A stretch of 64,000 nt of DNA from Pleodorina starrii (GCA_030267565.1 BRXU01000002.1:8871001-8935000); one strand, 5' to 3'; positions 34,844 through 48,539 are shown, numbered from the stretch's first letter. Notes: generated by a model not told the origin, from the letters alone. Numbers and translations: made by a program.

Positions 34844-35424
34844 TCGCCCACCAGTATTCGTGCCCTTCACACTCAGATTCCAACTCTCTCAAACCCACAC
34901 AGGCCTCAAATGTAGCAAGTCTCTAAGGCGAACACTTCGATCAATGCGCACACAGAACCTAACCTTGCCACGGCCGAATCCCCAACCATGACGGGCGGGC
35001 CCATGCGGCCAGAGTCTCAACCCAGCAGAAAAGCTCAACTTGGGCAGCGAGCACCAAAGTTATAAATAGGGATAACGACCCCCCTGAATGACGACCGAAG
35101 CTCGAAAACACAACTGCACGCAGGCAGCTCGTGGATTTCGTTGGTGGTCACATCCAACCACGGCCACAGCAGACAACCTTTACACCTCCACTGCTAGCAG
35201 GACAAAGGTTAGGGGGGGGTAGACAAATCACCCACCCGCATACCCTACCACGCACCAAGCCAGGCAGACGGTGCCTCAGCAGTCTCCATTGGCTTTTAGT
35301 AGCATGAGAGGATATCTCAGTACGTTCTATCCTGGAATTATATTAGATAACACGGACTACTCTGTGCGCATTCGGTGACCAAGCGCAGGCAAGCTGCTGC
35401 AAGTATGGACACCAAACCATTTAT

Positions 35425-35496
35425 TGCCCCGTTTGAGGATTGAACTCAAGACCTTTCCCTTACGAAGGGAACGCTCAACCACTAAGCTAACGAGGC
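35425..35496 (-). tRNA. tRNA-Thr(CGT), array copy 14
   Basis: Fully paired cloverleaf, GGTTGAG form. Confidence 0.9.
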
Positions 35497-36081
35497 TCGC
35501 CCACCAGTATTCGTGCCCTTCACACTCAGATTCCAACTCTCTCAAACCCACACAGGCCTCAAATGTAGCAAGTCTCTAAGGCGAACACTTCGATCAATGC
35601 GCACACAGAACCTAACCTTGCCACGGCCGAATCCCCAACCATGACGGGCGGGCCCATGCGGCCAGAGTCTCAACCCAGCAGAAAAGCTCAACTTGGGCAG
35701 CGAGCACCAAAGTTATAAATAGGGATAACGATCCCCCTGAATGACGACCGAAGCTCGAAAACACAACTGCACGCAGGCAGCTCGTGGATTTCGTTGGTGG
35801 TCACATCCAACCACGGCCACAGCAGACAACCTTTACACCTCCACTGCTAGCAGGACAAAGGTTAGGGGGGGGTAGACAAATCACCCACCCGCATACCCTA
35901 CCACGCACCCAGCCAGGCAGACGGTGCCTCAGCAGCCTCCATTGGCTTTTAGTAGCATGAGAGGATATCTCAGTACGTTCTATCCTGCAATTATATTAGA
36001 TAACACGGACTACTCTGTGCGCATTCGGTGACCATCCAAGCGCAGGCAAGCTGCTGCAAGTATGGACACCAAACCATTTAT

Positions 36082-36153
36082 TGCCCCGTTTGAGGATTGA
36101 ACTCAAGACCTTTCCCTTACGAAGGGAACGCTCAACCACTAAGCTAACGAGGC
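36082..36153 (-). tRNA. tRNA-Thr(CGT), array copy 15
   Basis: Fully paired cloverleaf, GGTTGAG form, ATCC insertion in the 3' flank. Confidence 0.9.
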
Positions 36154-36734
36154 TCGCCCACCAGTATTCGTGCCCTTCACACTCAGTTTCCCACTCTCTC
36201 AAACTCACACAGGCCTCAAATGTAGCAAGTCTCTAAGGCGAACACTTCGATCAATGCGCACACAGAACCTAACCTTGCCACGGCCGAATCCCCAACCATG
36301 ACGGGCGGGCCCATGCGGCCAGAGTCTCAACCCAGCAGAAAAGCTCAACTTGGGCAGCGAGCACCAAAGTTATAAATAGGGATAACGATCCCCCTGAATG
36401 ACGACCGAAGCTCGAAAACACAACTGCACGCAGGCAGCTCGTGGATTTCGTTGGTGGTCACATCCAACCACGGCCACAGCAGACAACCTTTACACCTCCA
36501 CTGCTAGCAGGACAAAGGTTAGGGGGGGGTAGACAAATCACCCACCCGCATACCCTACCACGCACCCAGCCAGGCAGACGGTGCCTCAGCAGCCTCCATT
36601 GGCTTTTAGTAGCATGAGAGGATATCTCAGTACGTTCTATCCTGCAATTATATTAGATAACACGGACTACTCTGTGAGCATTCGGTGACCAAGCGCAGGC
36701 AAGCTGCTGCAAGTATGGACACCAAACCATTTGT

Positions 36735-36806
36735 TGCCCCGTTTGAGGATTGAACTCAAGACCTTTCCCTTACGAAGGGAACGCTCTACCACTAAGCTAA
36801 CGAGGC
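36735..36806 (-). tRNA. tRNA-Thr(CGT), array copy 16
   Basis: Fully paired cloverleaf, GGTAGAG form. Confidence 0.9.
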
Positions 36807-37391
36807 TCGCCCACCAGTAGTCGTGCCCTTCACACTCAGATTGCAACTCTCTCAAACCCACACAGGCCTCAAATGTAGCAAGTCTCTAAGGCGAACACTT
36901 CGATCAATGCGCACACAGAACCTAACCTTGCCACGGCCGAATCCCCAACCATGACGGGCGGGCCCATGCGGCCAGAGTCTCAACCCAGCAGAAAAGCTCA
37001 ACTTGGGCAGCGAGCACCAAAGTTATAAATAGGGATAACGATCCCCCTGAATGACGACCGAAGCTCGAAAACACAACTGCACGCAGGCAGCTCGTGGATT
37101 TCGTTGGTGGTCACATCCAACCACGGCCACAGCAGACAACCTTTACACCTCCACTGCTAGCAGGACAAAGGTTAGGGGGGGGTAGACAAATCACCCACCC
37201 GCATACCCTACCACGCACCAAGCCAGGCAGACGGTGCCTCAGCAGTCTCCATTGGCTTTTAGTAGCATGAGAGGATATCTCAGTACGTTCTATCCTGGAA
37301 TTATATTAGATAACACGGACTACTCTGTGCGCATTCGGTGACCATCCAAGCGCAGGCAAGCTGCTGCAAGTATGGACACCAAACCATTTAT

Positions 37392-37463
37392 TGCCCCGTT
37401 TGAGGATTGAACTCAAGACCTTTCCCTTACGAAGGGAACGCTCAACCACTAAGCTAACGAGGC
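37392..37463 (-). tRNA. tRNA-Thr(CGT), array copy 17
   Basis: Fully paired cloverleaf, GGTTGAG form, ATCC insertion in the 3' flank. Confidence 0.9.
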
Positions 37464-38044
37464 TCGCCCACCAGTATTCGTGCCCTTCACACTCAGTTTC
37501 CCACTCTCTCAAACCCACACAGGCCTCAAATGTAGCAAGTCTCTAAGGCGAACACTTCGATCAATGCGCACACAGAACCTAACCTTGCCACGGCCGAATC
37601 CCCAACCATGACGGGCGGGCCCATGCGGCCAGAGTCTCAACCCAGCAGAAAAGCTCAACTTGGGCAGCGAGCACCAAAGTTATAAATAGGGATAACGATC
37701 CCCCTGAATGACGACCGAAGCTCGAAAACACAACTGCACGCAGGCAGCTCGTGGATTTCGTTGGTGGTCACATCCAACCACGGCCACAGCAGACAACCTT
37801 TACACCTCCACTGCTAGCAGGACAAAGGTTAGGGGGGGGTAGACAAATCACCCACCCGCATACCCTACCACGCACCCAGCCAGGCAGACGGTGCCTCAGC
37901 AGTCTCCATTGGCTTTTAGTAGCATGAGAGGATATCTCAGTACGTTCTATCCTGGAATTATATTAGATAACACGGACTACTCTGTGCGCATTCGGTGACC
38001 AAGTGCAGGCAAGCTGCTGCAAGTATGGACACCAAACCATTTGT

Positions 38045-38116
38045 TGCCCCGTTTGAGGATTGAACTCAAGACCTTTCCCTTACGAAGGGAACGCTCAACC
38101 ACTAAGCTAACGAGGC
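38045..38116 (-). tRNA. tRNA-Thr(CGT), array copy 18
   Basis: Fully paired cloverleaf, GGTTGAG form. Confidence 0.9.
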
Positions 38117-38697
38117 TCGCCCACCAGTCTTCGTGCCCTTCACACTCAGATTCCAACTCTCTCAAACCCACACAGGCCTCAAATGTAGCAAGTCTCTAAG
38201 GCGAACACTTCGATCAATGCGCACACAGAACCTAACCTTGCCACGGCCGAATCCCCAACCATGACGGGCGGGCCCATGCGGCCAGAGTCTCAACCCAGCA
38301 GAAAAGCTCAACTTGGGCAGCGAGCACCAAAGTTATAAATAGGGATAACGATCCCCCTGAATGACGACCGAAGCTCGAAAACACAACTGCACGCAGGCAG
38401 CTCGTGGATTTCGTTGGTGGTCACATCCAACCACGGCCACAGCAGACAACCTTTACACCTCCACTGCTAGCAGGACAAAGGTTAGGGGGGGGTAGACAAA
38501 TCACCCACCCGCATACCCTACCACGCACCCAGCCAGGCAGACGGTGCCTCAGCAGTCTCCATTGGCTTTTAGTAGCATGAGAGGATATCTCAGTACGTTC
38601 TATCCTGGAATTATATTAGATAACACGGACTACTCTGTGCGCATTCGGTGACCAAGTGCAGGCAAGCTGCTGCAAGTATGGACACCAAACCATTTGT

Positions 38698-38769
38698 TGC
38701 CCCGTTTGAGGATTGAACTCAAGACCTTTCCCTTACGAAGGGAACGCTCAACCACTAAGCTAACGAGGC
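38698..38769 (-). tRNA. tRNA-Thr(CGT), array copy 19
   Basis: Fully paired cloverleaf, GGTTGAG form. Confidence 0.9.
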
Positions 38770-39349
38770 TCGCCCACCAGTATTCGTGCCCTTCACACTC
38801 AGATTCCAACTCTCTCAAACCCACACAGGCCTCAAATGTAGCAAGTCTCTAAGGCGAACACTTCGATCAATGCGCACACAGAACCTAACCTTGCCACGGC
38901 CGAATCCCCAACCATGACGGGCGGGCCCATGCGGCCAGAGTCTCAACCCAGCAGAAAAGCTCAACTTGGGCAGCGAGCACCAAAGTTATAAATAGGGATA
39001 ACGATCCCCCTGAATGACGACCGAAGCTCGAAAACACAACTGCACGCAGGCAGCTCGTGGATTTCGTTGGTGGTCACATCCAACCACGGCCACAGCAGAC
39101 AACCTTTACACCTCCACTGCTAGCAGGACAAAGGTTAGGGGGGGTAGACAAATCACCCACCCGCATACCCTACCACGCACCCAGCCAGGCAGACGGTGCC
39201 TCAGCAGCCTCCATTGGCTTTTAGTAGCATGAGAGGATATCTCAGTACGTTCTATCCTGGAATTATATTAGATAACACGGACTACTCTGTGCGCATTCGG
39301 TGACCAAGCGCAGGCAAGCTGCTGCAAGTATGGACACCAAACCATTTGT

Positions 39350-39421
39350 TGCCCCGTTTGAGGATTGAACTCAAGACCTTTCCCTTACGAAGGGAACGCT
39401 CTGCCACTAAGCTAACGAGGC
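39350..39421 (-). tRNA. tRNA-Thr(CGT), array copy 20
   Basis: Stems intact; D-loop variant GGCAGAG, shared only with copy 22. Confidence 0.85.
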
Positions 39422-40002
39422 TCGCCCACCAGTATGCGTGCCCTGCACACTCAGATTCCAACTCTCTCAAACCCACACAGGCCTCAAATGTAGCAAGTCT
39501 CTAAGGCGAACACTTCGATCAATGCGCACACAGAACCTAACCTTGCCACGGCCGAATCCCCAACCATGACGGGCGGGCCCATGCGGCCAGAGTCTCAACC
39601 CAGCAGAAAAGCTCAACTTGGGCAGCGAGCACCAAAGTTATAAATAGGGATAACGATCCCCCTGAATGACGACCGAAGCTCGAAAACACAACTGCACGCA
39701 GGCAGCTCGTGGATTTCGTTGGTGGTCACATCCAACCACGGCCACAGCAGACAACCTTTACACCTCCACTGCTAGCAGGACAAAGGTTAGGGGGGGGTAG
39801 ACAAATCACCCACCCGCATACCCTACCACGCACCAAGCCAGGCAGACGGTGCCTCAGCAGTCTCCATTGGCTTTTAGTAGCATGAGAGGATATCTCAGTA
39901 CGTTCTATCCTGCAATTATATTAGATAACACGGACTACTCTGTGAGCATTCGGTGACCAAGCGCAGGCAAGCTGCTGCAAGTATGGACACCAAACCATTT
40001 GT

Positions 40003-40066
40003 TGCCCCGTTTGAGGATTGACCTTTCCCTTACGAAGGGAACGCTCTACCACTAAGCTAACGAGGC
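40003..40066 (-). pseudogene. tRNA-Thr pseudogene, array copy 21
   Basis: An 8-nt deletion removes the 5' strand of the T-stem and part of the variable region, leaving 64 nt. The T-arm cannot form. Same deletion as copy 23. Confidence 0.85.
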
Positions 40067-40647
40067 TCGCCCACCAGTCTTCGTGCCCTTCACACTCAGA
40101 TTCCAACTCTCTCAAACCCACACAGGCCTCAAATGTAGCAAGTCTCTAAGGCGAACACTTCGATCAATGCGCACACAGAACCTAACCTTGCCACGGCCGA
40201 ATCCCCAACCATGACGGGCGGGCCCATGCGGCCAGAGTCTCAACCCAGCAGAAAAGCTCAACTTGGGCAGCGAGCACCAAAGTTATAAATAGGGATAACG
40301 ATCCCCCTGAATGACGACCGAAGCTCGAAAACACAACTGCACGCAGGCAGCTCGTGGATTTCGTTGGTGGTCACATCCAACCACGGCCACAGCAGACAAC
40401 CTTTACACCTCCACTGCTAGCAGGACAAAGGTTAGGGGGGGGGTAGACACCCACCCACCCGCATACCCTACCACGCACCAAGCCAGGCAGACGGTGCCTC
40501 AGCAGTCTCCATTGGCTTTTAGTAGCATGAGAGGATATCTCAGTACGTTCTATCCTGGAATTATATTAGATAACACGGACTACTCTGTGCGCATTCGGTG
40601 ACCAAGCGCAGGCAAGCTGCTGCAAGTATGGACACCAAACCATTTGT

Positions 40648-40719
40648 TGCCCCGTTTGAGGATTGAACTCAAGACCTTTCCCTTACGAAGGGAACGCTCT
40701 GCCACTAAGCTAACGAGGC
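40648..40719 (-). tRNA. tRNA-Thr(CGT), array copy 22
   Basis: Stems intact; D-loop variant GGCAGAG as in copy 20. Confidence 0.85.
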
Positions 40720-41300
40720 TCGCCCACCAGTATGCGTGCCCTGCACACTCAGATTCCAACTCTCTCAAACCCACACAGGCCTCAAATGTAGCAAGTCTCT
40801 AAGGCGAACACTTCGATCAATGCGCACACAGAACCTAACCTTGCCACGGCCGAATCCCCAACCATGACGGGCGGGCCCATGCGGCCAGAGTCTCAACCCA
40901 GCAGAAAAGCTCAACTTGGGCAGCGAGCACCAAAGTTATAAATAGGGATAACGATCCCCCTGAATGACGACCGAAGCTCGAAAACACAACTGCACGCAGG
41001 CAGCTCGTGGATTTCGTTGGTGGTCACATCCAACCACGGCCACAGCAGACAACCTTTACACCTCCACTGCTAGCAGGACAAAGGTTAGGGGGGGGTAGAC
41101 AAATCACCCACCCGCATACCCTACCACGCACCAAGCCAGGCAGACGGTGCCTCAGCAGTCTCCATTGGCTTTTAGTAGCATGAGAGGATATCTCAGTACG
41201 TTCTATCCTGCAATTATATTAGATAACACGGACTACTCTGTGAGCATTCGGTGACCAAGCGCAGGCAAGCTGCTGCAAGTATGGACACCAAACCATTTGT

Positions 41301-41364
41301 TGCCCCGTTTGAGGATTGACCTTTCCCTTACGAAGGGAACGCTCTACCACTAAGCTAACGAGGC
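41301..41364 (-). pseudogene. tRNA-Thr pseudogene, array copy 23
   Basis: Same 8-nt T-arm deletion as copy 21. Confidence 0.85.
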
Positions 41365-41945
41365 TCGCCCACCAGTCTTCGTGCCCTTCACACTCAGATT
41401 CCAACTCTCTCAAACCCACACAGGCCTCAAATGTAGCAAGTCTCTAAGGCGAACACTTCGATCAATGCGCACACAGAACCTAACCTTGCCACGGCCGAAT
41501 CCCCAACCATGACGGGCGGGCCCATGCGGCCAGAGTCTCAACCCAGCAGAAAAGCTCAACTTGGGCAGCGAGCACCAAAGTTATAAATAGGGATAACGAT
41601 CCCCCTGAATGACGACCGAAGCTCGAAAACACAACTGCACGCAGGCAGCTCGTGGATTTCGTTGGTGGTCACATCCAACCACGGCCACAGCAGACAACCT
41701 TTACACCTCCACTGCTAGCAGGACAAAGGTTAGGGGGGGGTAGACAAATCACCCACCCGCATACCCTACCACGCACCCAGCCAGGCAGACGGTGCCTCAG
41801 CAGTCTCCATTGGCTTTTAGTAGCATGAGAGGATATCTCAGTACGTTCTATCCTGGAATTATATTAGATAACACGGACTACTCTGTGCGCATTCGGTGAC
41901 CAAGCGCAGGCAAGCTGCTGCAAGTATGGACACCAAACCATTTAT

Positions 41946-42017
41946 TGCCCCGTTTGAGGATTGAACACAAGACCTTTCCCTTACGAAGGGAACGCTCTAC
42001 CACTAAGCTAACGAGGC
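41946..42017 (-). tRNA. tRNA-Thr(CGT)-like, array copy 24, weakened T-stem
   Basis: T-stem reads TTGTG against CTCAA, one mismatch. Anticodon CGT and the other arms are intact. Confidence 0.65.
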
Positions 42018-42597
42018 TCGCCCACCAGTATTCGTGCCCTTCACACTCAGATTCCAACTCTCTCAAACCCACACAGGCCTCAAATGTAGCAAGTCTCTAA
42101 GGCGAACACTTCGATCAATGCGCACACAGAACCTAACCTTGCCACGGCCGAATCCCCAACCATGACGGGCGGGCCCATGCGGCCAGAGTCTCAACCCAGC
42201 AGAAAAGCTCAACTTGGGCAGCGAGCACCAAAGTTATAAATAGGGATAACGATCCCCCTGAATGACGACCGAAGCTCGAAAACACAACTGCACGCAGGCA
42301 GCTCGTGGATTTCGTTGGTGGTCACATCCAACCACGGCCACAGCAGACAACCTTTACACCTCCACTGCTAGCAGGACAAAGGTTAGGGGGGGTAGACAAA
42401 TCACCCACCCGCATACCCTACCACGCACCAAGCCAGGCAGACGGTGCCTCAGCAGTCTCCATTGGCTTTTAGTAGCATGAGAGGATATCTCAGTACGTTC
42501 TATCCTGCAATTATATTAGATAACACGGACTACTCTGTGAGCATTCGGTGACCAAGCGCAGGCAAGCTGCTGCAAGTATGGACACCAAACCATTTGT

Positions 42598-42669
42598 TGC
42601 CCCGTTTGAGGATTGAACTCAAGACCTTTCCCTTACGAAGGGAACGCTCTACCACTAAGCTAACGAGGC
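42598..42669 (-). tRNA. tRNA-Thr(CGT), array copy 25
   Basis: Fully paired cloverleaf, GGTAGAG form. Confidence 0.9.
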
Positions 42670-43250
42670 TCGCCCACCAGTCTTCGTGCCCTTCACACTC
42701 AGATTCCAACTCTCTCAAACCCACACAGGCCTCAAATGTAGCAAGTCTCTAAGGCGAACACTTCGATCAATGCGCACACAGAACCTAACCTTGCCACGGC
42801 CGAATCCCCAACCATGACGGGCGGGCCCATGCGGCCAGAGTCTCAACCCAGCAGAAAAGCTCAACTTGGGCAGCGAGCACCAAAGTTATAAATAGGGATA
42901 ACGATCCCCCTGAATGACGACCGAAGCTCGAAAACACAACTGCACGCAGGCAGCTCGTGGATTTCGTTGGTGGTCACATCCAACCACGGCCACAGCAGAC
43001 AACCTTTACACCTCCACTGCTAGCAGGACAAAGGTTAGGGGGGGGGTAGACACCCACCCACCCGCATACCCTACCACGCACCAAGCCAGGCAGACGGTGC
43101 CTCAGCAGTCTCCATTGGCTTTTAGTAGCATGAGAGGATATCTCAGTACGTTCTATCCTGGAATTATATTAGATAACACGGACTACTCTGTGCGCATTCG
43201 GTGACCAAGCGCAGGCAAGCTGCTGCAAGTATGGACACCAAACCATTTAT

Positions 43251-43320
43251 TGCCCCGTTTGAGGATTGAACTCAAGACCTTTCCCTTACGGGGAACGCTC
43301 TACCACTAAGCTAACGAGGC
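43251..43320 (-). pseudogene. tRNA-Thr pseudogene, array copy 26
   Basis: A 2-nt deletion in the anticodon loop (plus strand TTACGGGGAAC) disrupts the loop next to the anticodon. 70 nt. Confidence 0.8.
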
Positions 43321-43900
43321 TCGCCCACCAGTATTCGTGCCCTTCACACTCAGATTCCAACTCTCTCAAACCCACACAGGCCTCAAATGTAGCAAGTCTC
43401 TAAGGCGAACACTTCGATCAATGCGCACACAGAACCTAACCTTGCCACGGCCGAATCCCCAACCATGACGGGCGGGCCCATGCGGCCAGAGTCTCAACCC
43501 AGCAGAAAAGCTCAACTTGGGCAGCGAGCACCAAAGTTATAAATAGGGATAACGATCCCCCTGAATGACGACCGAAGCTCGAAAACACAACTGCACGCAG
43601 GCAGCTCGTGGATTTCGTTGGTGGTCACATCCAACCACGGCCACAGCAGACAACCTTTACACCTCCACTGCTAGCAGGACAAAGGTTAGGGGGGGTAGAC
43701 AAATCACCCACCCGCATACCCTACCACGCTCCAAGCCAGGCAGACGGCGCCTCAGCAGTCTCCATTGGCTTTTAGTAGCATGAGAGGATATCTCAGTACG
43801 TTCTATCCTGGAATTATATTAGATAACACGGACTACTCTGTGAGCATTCGGTGACCAAGCGCAGGCAAGCTGCTGCAAGTATGGACACCAAACCATTTGT

Positions 43901-43972
43901 TGCCCCGTTTCAGGATTGAACTCAAGACCTTTCCCTTACGAAGGGAACGCTCTACCACTAAGCTAACGAGGC
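43901..43972 (-). tRNA. tRNA-Thr(CGT)-like, array copy 27, weakened T-stem
   Basis: T-stem 3' strand reads CTGAA instead of CTCAA, giving a G-G mismatch. Other arms intact. Confidence 0.65.
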
Positions 43973-44552
43973 TCGCCCACCAGTATGCGTGCCCTTCACA
44001 CTCAGATTCCAACTCTCTCAAACCCACACAGGCCTCAAATGTAGCAAGTCTCTAAGGCGAACACTTCGATCAATGCGCACACAGAACCTAACCTTGCCAC
44101 GGCCGAATCCCCAACCATGACGGGCGGGCCCATGCGGCCAGAGTCTCAACCCAGCAGAAAAGCTCAACTTGGGCAGCGAGCACCAAAGTTATAAATAGGG
44201 ATAACGATCCCCCTGAATGACGACCGAAGCTCGAAAACACAACTGCACGCAGGCAGCTCGTGGATTTCGTTGGTGGTCACATCCAACCACGGCCACAGCA
44301 GACAACCTTTACACCTCCACTGCTAGCAGGACAAAGGTTAGGGGGGGTAGACGAATCACCCACCCGCATACCCTACCACGCACCCAGCCAGGCAGACGGT
44401 GCCTCAGCAGCCTCCATTGGCTTTTAGTAGCATGAGAGGATATCTCAGTACGTTCTATCCTGCTATTATATTAGATAACACGGACTACTCTGTGAGCATT
44501 CGGTGACCAAGCGCAGGCAAGCTGCTGCAAGTATGGACACCAAACCATTTGT

Positions 44553-44624
44553 TGCCCCGTTTGAGGATTGAACTCAAGACCTTTCCCTTACGAAGGGAAC
44601 GCTCTACCACTAAGCTAACGAGGC
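44553..44624 (-). tRNA. tRNA-Thr(CGT), array copy 28
   Basis: Fully paired cloverleaf, GGTAGAG form. Confidence 0.9.
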
Positions 44625-45205
44625 TCGCCCACCAGTCTTCGTGCCCTTCACACTCAGTTTCCCACTCTCTCAAACCCACACAGGCCTCAAATGTAGCAAG
44701 TCTCTAAGGCGAACACTTCGATCAATGCGCACACAGAACCTAACCTTGCCACGGCCGAATCCCCAACCATGACGGGCGGGCCCATGCGGCCAGAGTCTCA
44801 ACCCAGCAGAAAAGCTCAACTTGGGCAGCGAGCACCAAAGTTATAAATAGGGATAACGATCCCCCTGAATGACGACCGAAGCTCGAAAACACAACTGCAC
44901 GCAGGCAGCTCGTGGATTTCGTTGGTGGTCACATCCAACCACGGCCACAGCAGACAACCTTTACACCTCCACTGCTAGCAGGACAAAGGTTAGGGGGGGG
45001 TAGACAAATCACCCACCCGCATACCCTACCACGCACCAAGCCAGGCAGACGGTGCCTCAGCAGTCTCCATTGGCTTTTAGTAGCATGAGAGGATATCTCA
45101 GTACGTTCTATCCTGCAATTATATTAGATAACACGGACTACTCTGTGAGCATTCGGTGACCAAGCGCAGGCAAGCTGCTGCAAGTATGGACACCAAACCA
45201 TTTAT

Positions 45206-45277
45206 TGCCCCGTTTGAGGATTGAACTCAAGACCTTTCCCTTACGAAGGGAACGCTCTACCACTAAGCTAACGAGGC
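45206..45277 (-). tRNA. tRNA-Thr(CGT), array copy 29
   Basis: Fully paired cloverleaf, GGTAGAG form. Confidence 0.9.
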
Positions 45278-45857
45278 TCGCCCACCAGTATTCGTGCCCT
45301 TCACACTCAGATTCCAACTCTCTCAAACCCACACAGGCCTCAAATGTAGCAAGTCTCTAAGGCGAACACTTCGATCAATGCGCACACAGAACCTAACCTT
45401 GCCACGGCCGAATCCCCAACCATGACGGGCGGGCCCATGCGGCCAGAGTCTCAACCCAGCAGAAAAGCTCAACTTGGGCAGCGAGCACCAAAGTTATAAA
45501 TAGGGATAACGATCCCCCTGAATGACGACCGAAGCTCGAAAACACAACTGCACGCAGGCAGCTCGTGGATTTCGTTGGTGGTCACATCCAACCACGGCCA
45601 CAGCAGACAACCTTTACACCTCCACTGCTAGCAGGACAAAGGTTAGGGGGGGTAGACAAATCACCCACCCGCATACCCTACCACGCACCAAGCCAGGCAG
45701 ACGGTGCCTCAGCAGTCTCCATTGGCTTTTAGTAGCATGAGAGGATATCTCAGTACGTTCTATCCTGGAATTATATTAGATAACACGGACTACTCTGTGC
45801 GCATTCGGTGACCAAGCGCAGGCAAGCTGCTGCAAGTATGGACACCAAACCATTTAT

Positions 45858-45929
45858 TGCCCCGTTTGAGGATTGAACACAAGACCTTTCCCTTACGAAG
45901 GGAACGCTCTACCACTAAGCTAACGAGGC
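45858..45929 (-). tRNA. tRNA-Thr(CGT)-like, array copy 30, weakened T-stem
   Basis: Same TTGTG T-stem change as copy 24. Confidence 0.65.
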
Positions 45930-46510
45930 TCGCCCACCAGTATTCGTGCCTTTCACACTCAGATTCCAACTCTCTCAAACCCACACAGGCCTCAAATGTA
46001 GCAAGTCTCTAAGGCGAACACTTCGATCAATGCGCACACAGAACCTAACCTTGCCACGGCCGAATCCCCAACCATGACGGGCGGGCCCATGCGGCCAGAG
46101 TCTCAACCCAGCAGAAAAGCTCAACTTGGGCAGCGAGCACCAAAGTTATAAATAGGGATAACGATCCCCCTGAATGACGACCGAAGCTCGAAAACACAAC
46201 TGCACGCAGGCAGCTCGTGGATTTCGTTGGTGGTCACATCCAACCACGGCCACAGCAGACAACCTTTACACCTCCACTGCTAGCAGGACAAAGGTTAGGG
46301 GGGGGTAGACAAATCACCCACCCGCATACCCTACCACGCACCCAGCCAGGCAGACGGTGCCTCAGCAGTCTCCATTGGCTTTTAGTAGCATGAGAGGATA
46401 TCTCAGTACGTTCTATCCTGGAATTATATTAGATAACACGGACTACTCTGTGCGCATTCGGTGACCAAGCGCAGGCAAGCTGCTGCAAGTATGGACACCA
46501 AACCATTTAT

Positions 46511-46582
46511 TGCACCGTTTGAGGATTGAACTCAAGACCTTTCCCTTACGAAGGGAACGCTCTACCACTAAGCTAACGAGGC
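46511..46582 (-). tRNA. tRNA-Thr(CGT)-like, array copy 31, acceptor mismatch
   Basis: Acceptor 3' strand reads ACGGTGC, giving a C-U mismatch at the third pair. Other arms intact. Same as copy 32. Confidence 0.7.
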
Positions 46583-47163
46583 TCGCCCACCAGTCTTCGT
46601 GCCCTTCACACTCAGATTCCCACTCTCTCAAACCCACACAGGCCTCAAATGTAGCAAGTCTCTAAGGCGAACACTTCGATCAATGCGCACACAGAACCTA
46701 ACCTTGCCACGGCCGAATCCCCAACCATGACGGGCGGGCCCATGCGGCCAGAGTCTCAACCCAGCAGAAAAGCTCAACTTGGGCAGCGAGCACCAAAGTT
46801 ATAAATAGGGATAACGATCCCCCTGAATGACGACCGAAGCTCGAAAACACAACTGCACGCAGGCAGCTCGTGGATTTCGTTGGTGGTCACATCCAACCAC
46901 GGCCACAGCAGACAACCTTTACACCTCCACTGCTAGCAGGACAAAGGTTAGGGGGGGGTAGACAAATCACCCACCCGCATACCCTACCACGCACCCAGCC
47001 AGGCAGACGGTGCCTCAGCAGTCTCCATTGGCTTTTAGTAGCATGAGAGGATATCTCAGTACGTTCTATCCTGGAATTATATTAGATAACACGGACTACT
47101 CTGTGCGCATTCGGTGACCAAGCGCAGGCAAGCTGCTGCAAGTATGGACACCAAACCATTTAT

Positions 47164-47235
47164 TGCACCGTTTGAGGATTGAACTCAAGACCTTTCCCTT
47201 ACGAAGGGAACGCTCTACCACTAAGCTAACGAGGC
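47164..47235 (-). tRNA. tRNA-Thr(CGT)-like, array copy 32, acceptor mismatch
   Basis: Same acceptor mismatch as copy 31; the two units look like a recent duplication. Confidence 0.7.
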
Positions 47236-47815
47236 TCGCCCACCAGTCTTCGTGCCCTTCACACTCAGATTCCCACTCTCTCAAACCCACACAGGCCTCA
47301 AATGTAGCAAGTCTCTAAGGCGAACACTTCGATCAATGCGCACACAGAACCTAACCTTGCCACGGCCGAATCCCCAACCATGACGGGCGGGCCCATGCGG
47401 CCAGAGTCTCAACCCAGCAGAAAAGCTCAACTTGGGCAGCGAGCACCAAAGTTATAAATAGGGATAACGATCCCCCTGAATGACGACCGAAGCTCGAAAA
47501 CACAACTGCACGCAGGCAGCTCGTGGATTTCGTTGATGGTCACATCCAACCACGGCCACAGCAGACAACCTTTACACCTCCACTGCTAGCAGGACAAAGG
47601 TTAGGGGGGGTAGACAAATCACCCACCCGCATACCCTACCACGCTCCAAGCCAGGCAGACGGCGCCTCAGCAGTCTCCATTGGCTTTTAGTAGCATGAGA
47701 GGATATCTCAGTACGTTCTATCCTGCTATTATATTAGATAACACGGACTACTCTGTGAGCATTCGGTGACCAAGCGCAGGCAAGCTGCTGCAAGTATGGA
47801 CACCAAACCATTTGT

Positions 47816-47887
47816 TGCCCCGTTTGAGGATTGAACTCAAGACCTTTCCCTTACGAAGGGAACGCTCTACCACTAAGCTAACGAGGC
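47816..47887 (-). tRNA. tRNA-Thr(CGT), array copy 33
   Basis: Fully paired cloverleaf, GGTAGAG form. Confidence 0.9.
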
Positions 47888-48467
47888 TCGCCCACCAGTA
47901 TTCGTGCCTTTCACACTCAGATTGCAACTCTCTCAAACCCACACAGGCCTCAAATGTAGCAAGTCTCTAAGGCGAACACTTCGATCAATGCGCACACAGA
48001 ACCTAACCTTGCCACGGCCGAATCCCCAACCATGACGGGCGGGCCCATGCGGCCAGAGTCTCAACCCAGCAGAAAAGCTCAACTTGGGCAGCGAGCACCA
48101 AAGTTATAAATAGGGATAACGATCCCCCTGAATGACGACCGAAGCTCGAAAACACAACTGCACGCAGGCAGCTCGTGGATTTCGTTGGTGGTCACATCCA
48201 ACCACGGCCACAGCAGACAACCTTTACACCTCCACTGCTAGCAGGACAAAGGTTAGGGGGGGTAGACAAATCACCCACCCGCATACCCTACCACGCTCCA
48301 AGCCAGGCAGACGGCGCCTCAGCAGTCTCCATTGGCTTTTAGTAGCATGAGAGGATATCTCAGTACGTTCTATCCTGCAATTATATTAGATAACACGGAC
48401 TACTCTGTGAGCATTCGGTGACCAAGCGCAGGCAAGCTGCTGCAAGTATGGACACCAAACCATTTGT

Positions 48468-48539
48468 TGCCCCGTTTGAGGATTGAACTCAAGACCTTTC
48501 CCTTACGAAGGGAACGCTCTACCACTAAGCTAACGAGGC
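48468..48539 (-). tRNA. tRNA-Thr(CGT), array copy 34
   Basis: Fully paired cloverleaf, GGTAGAG form. Confidence 0.9.
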
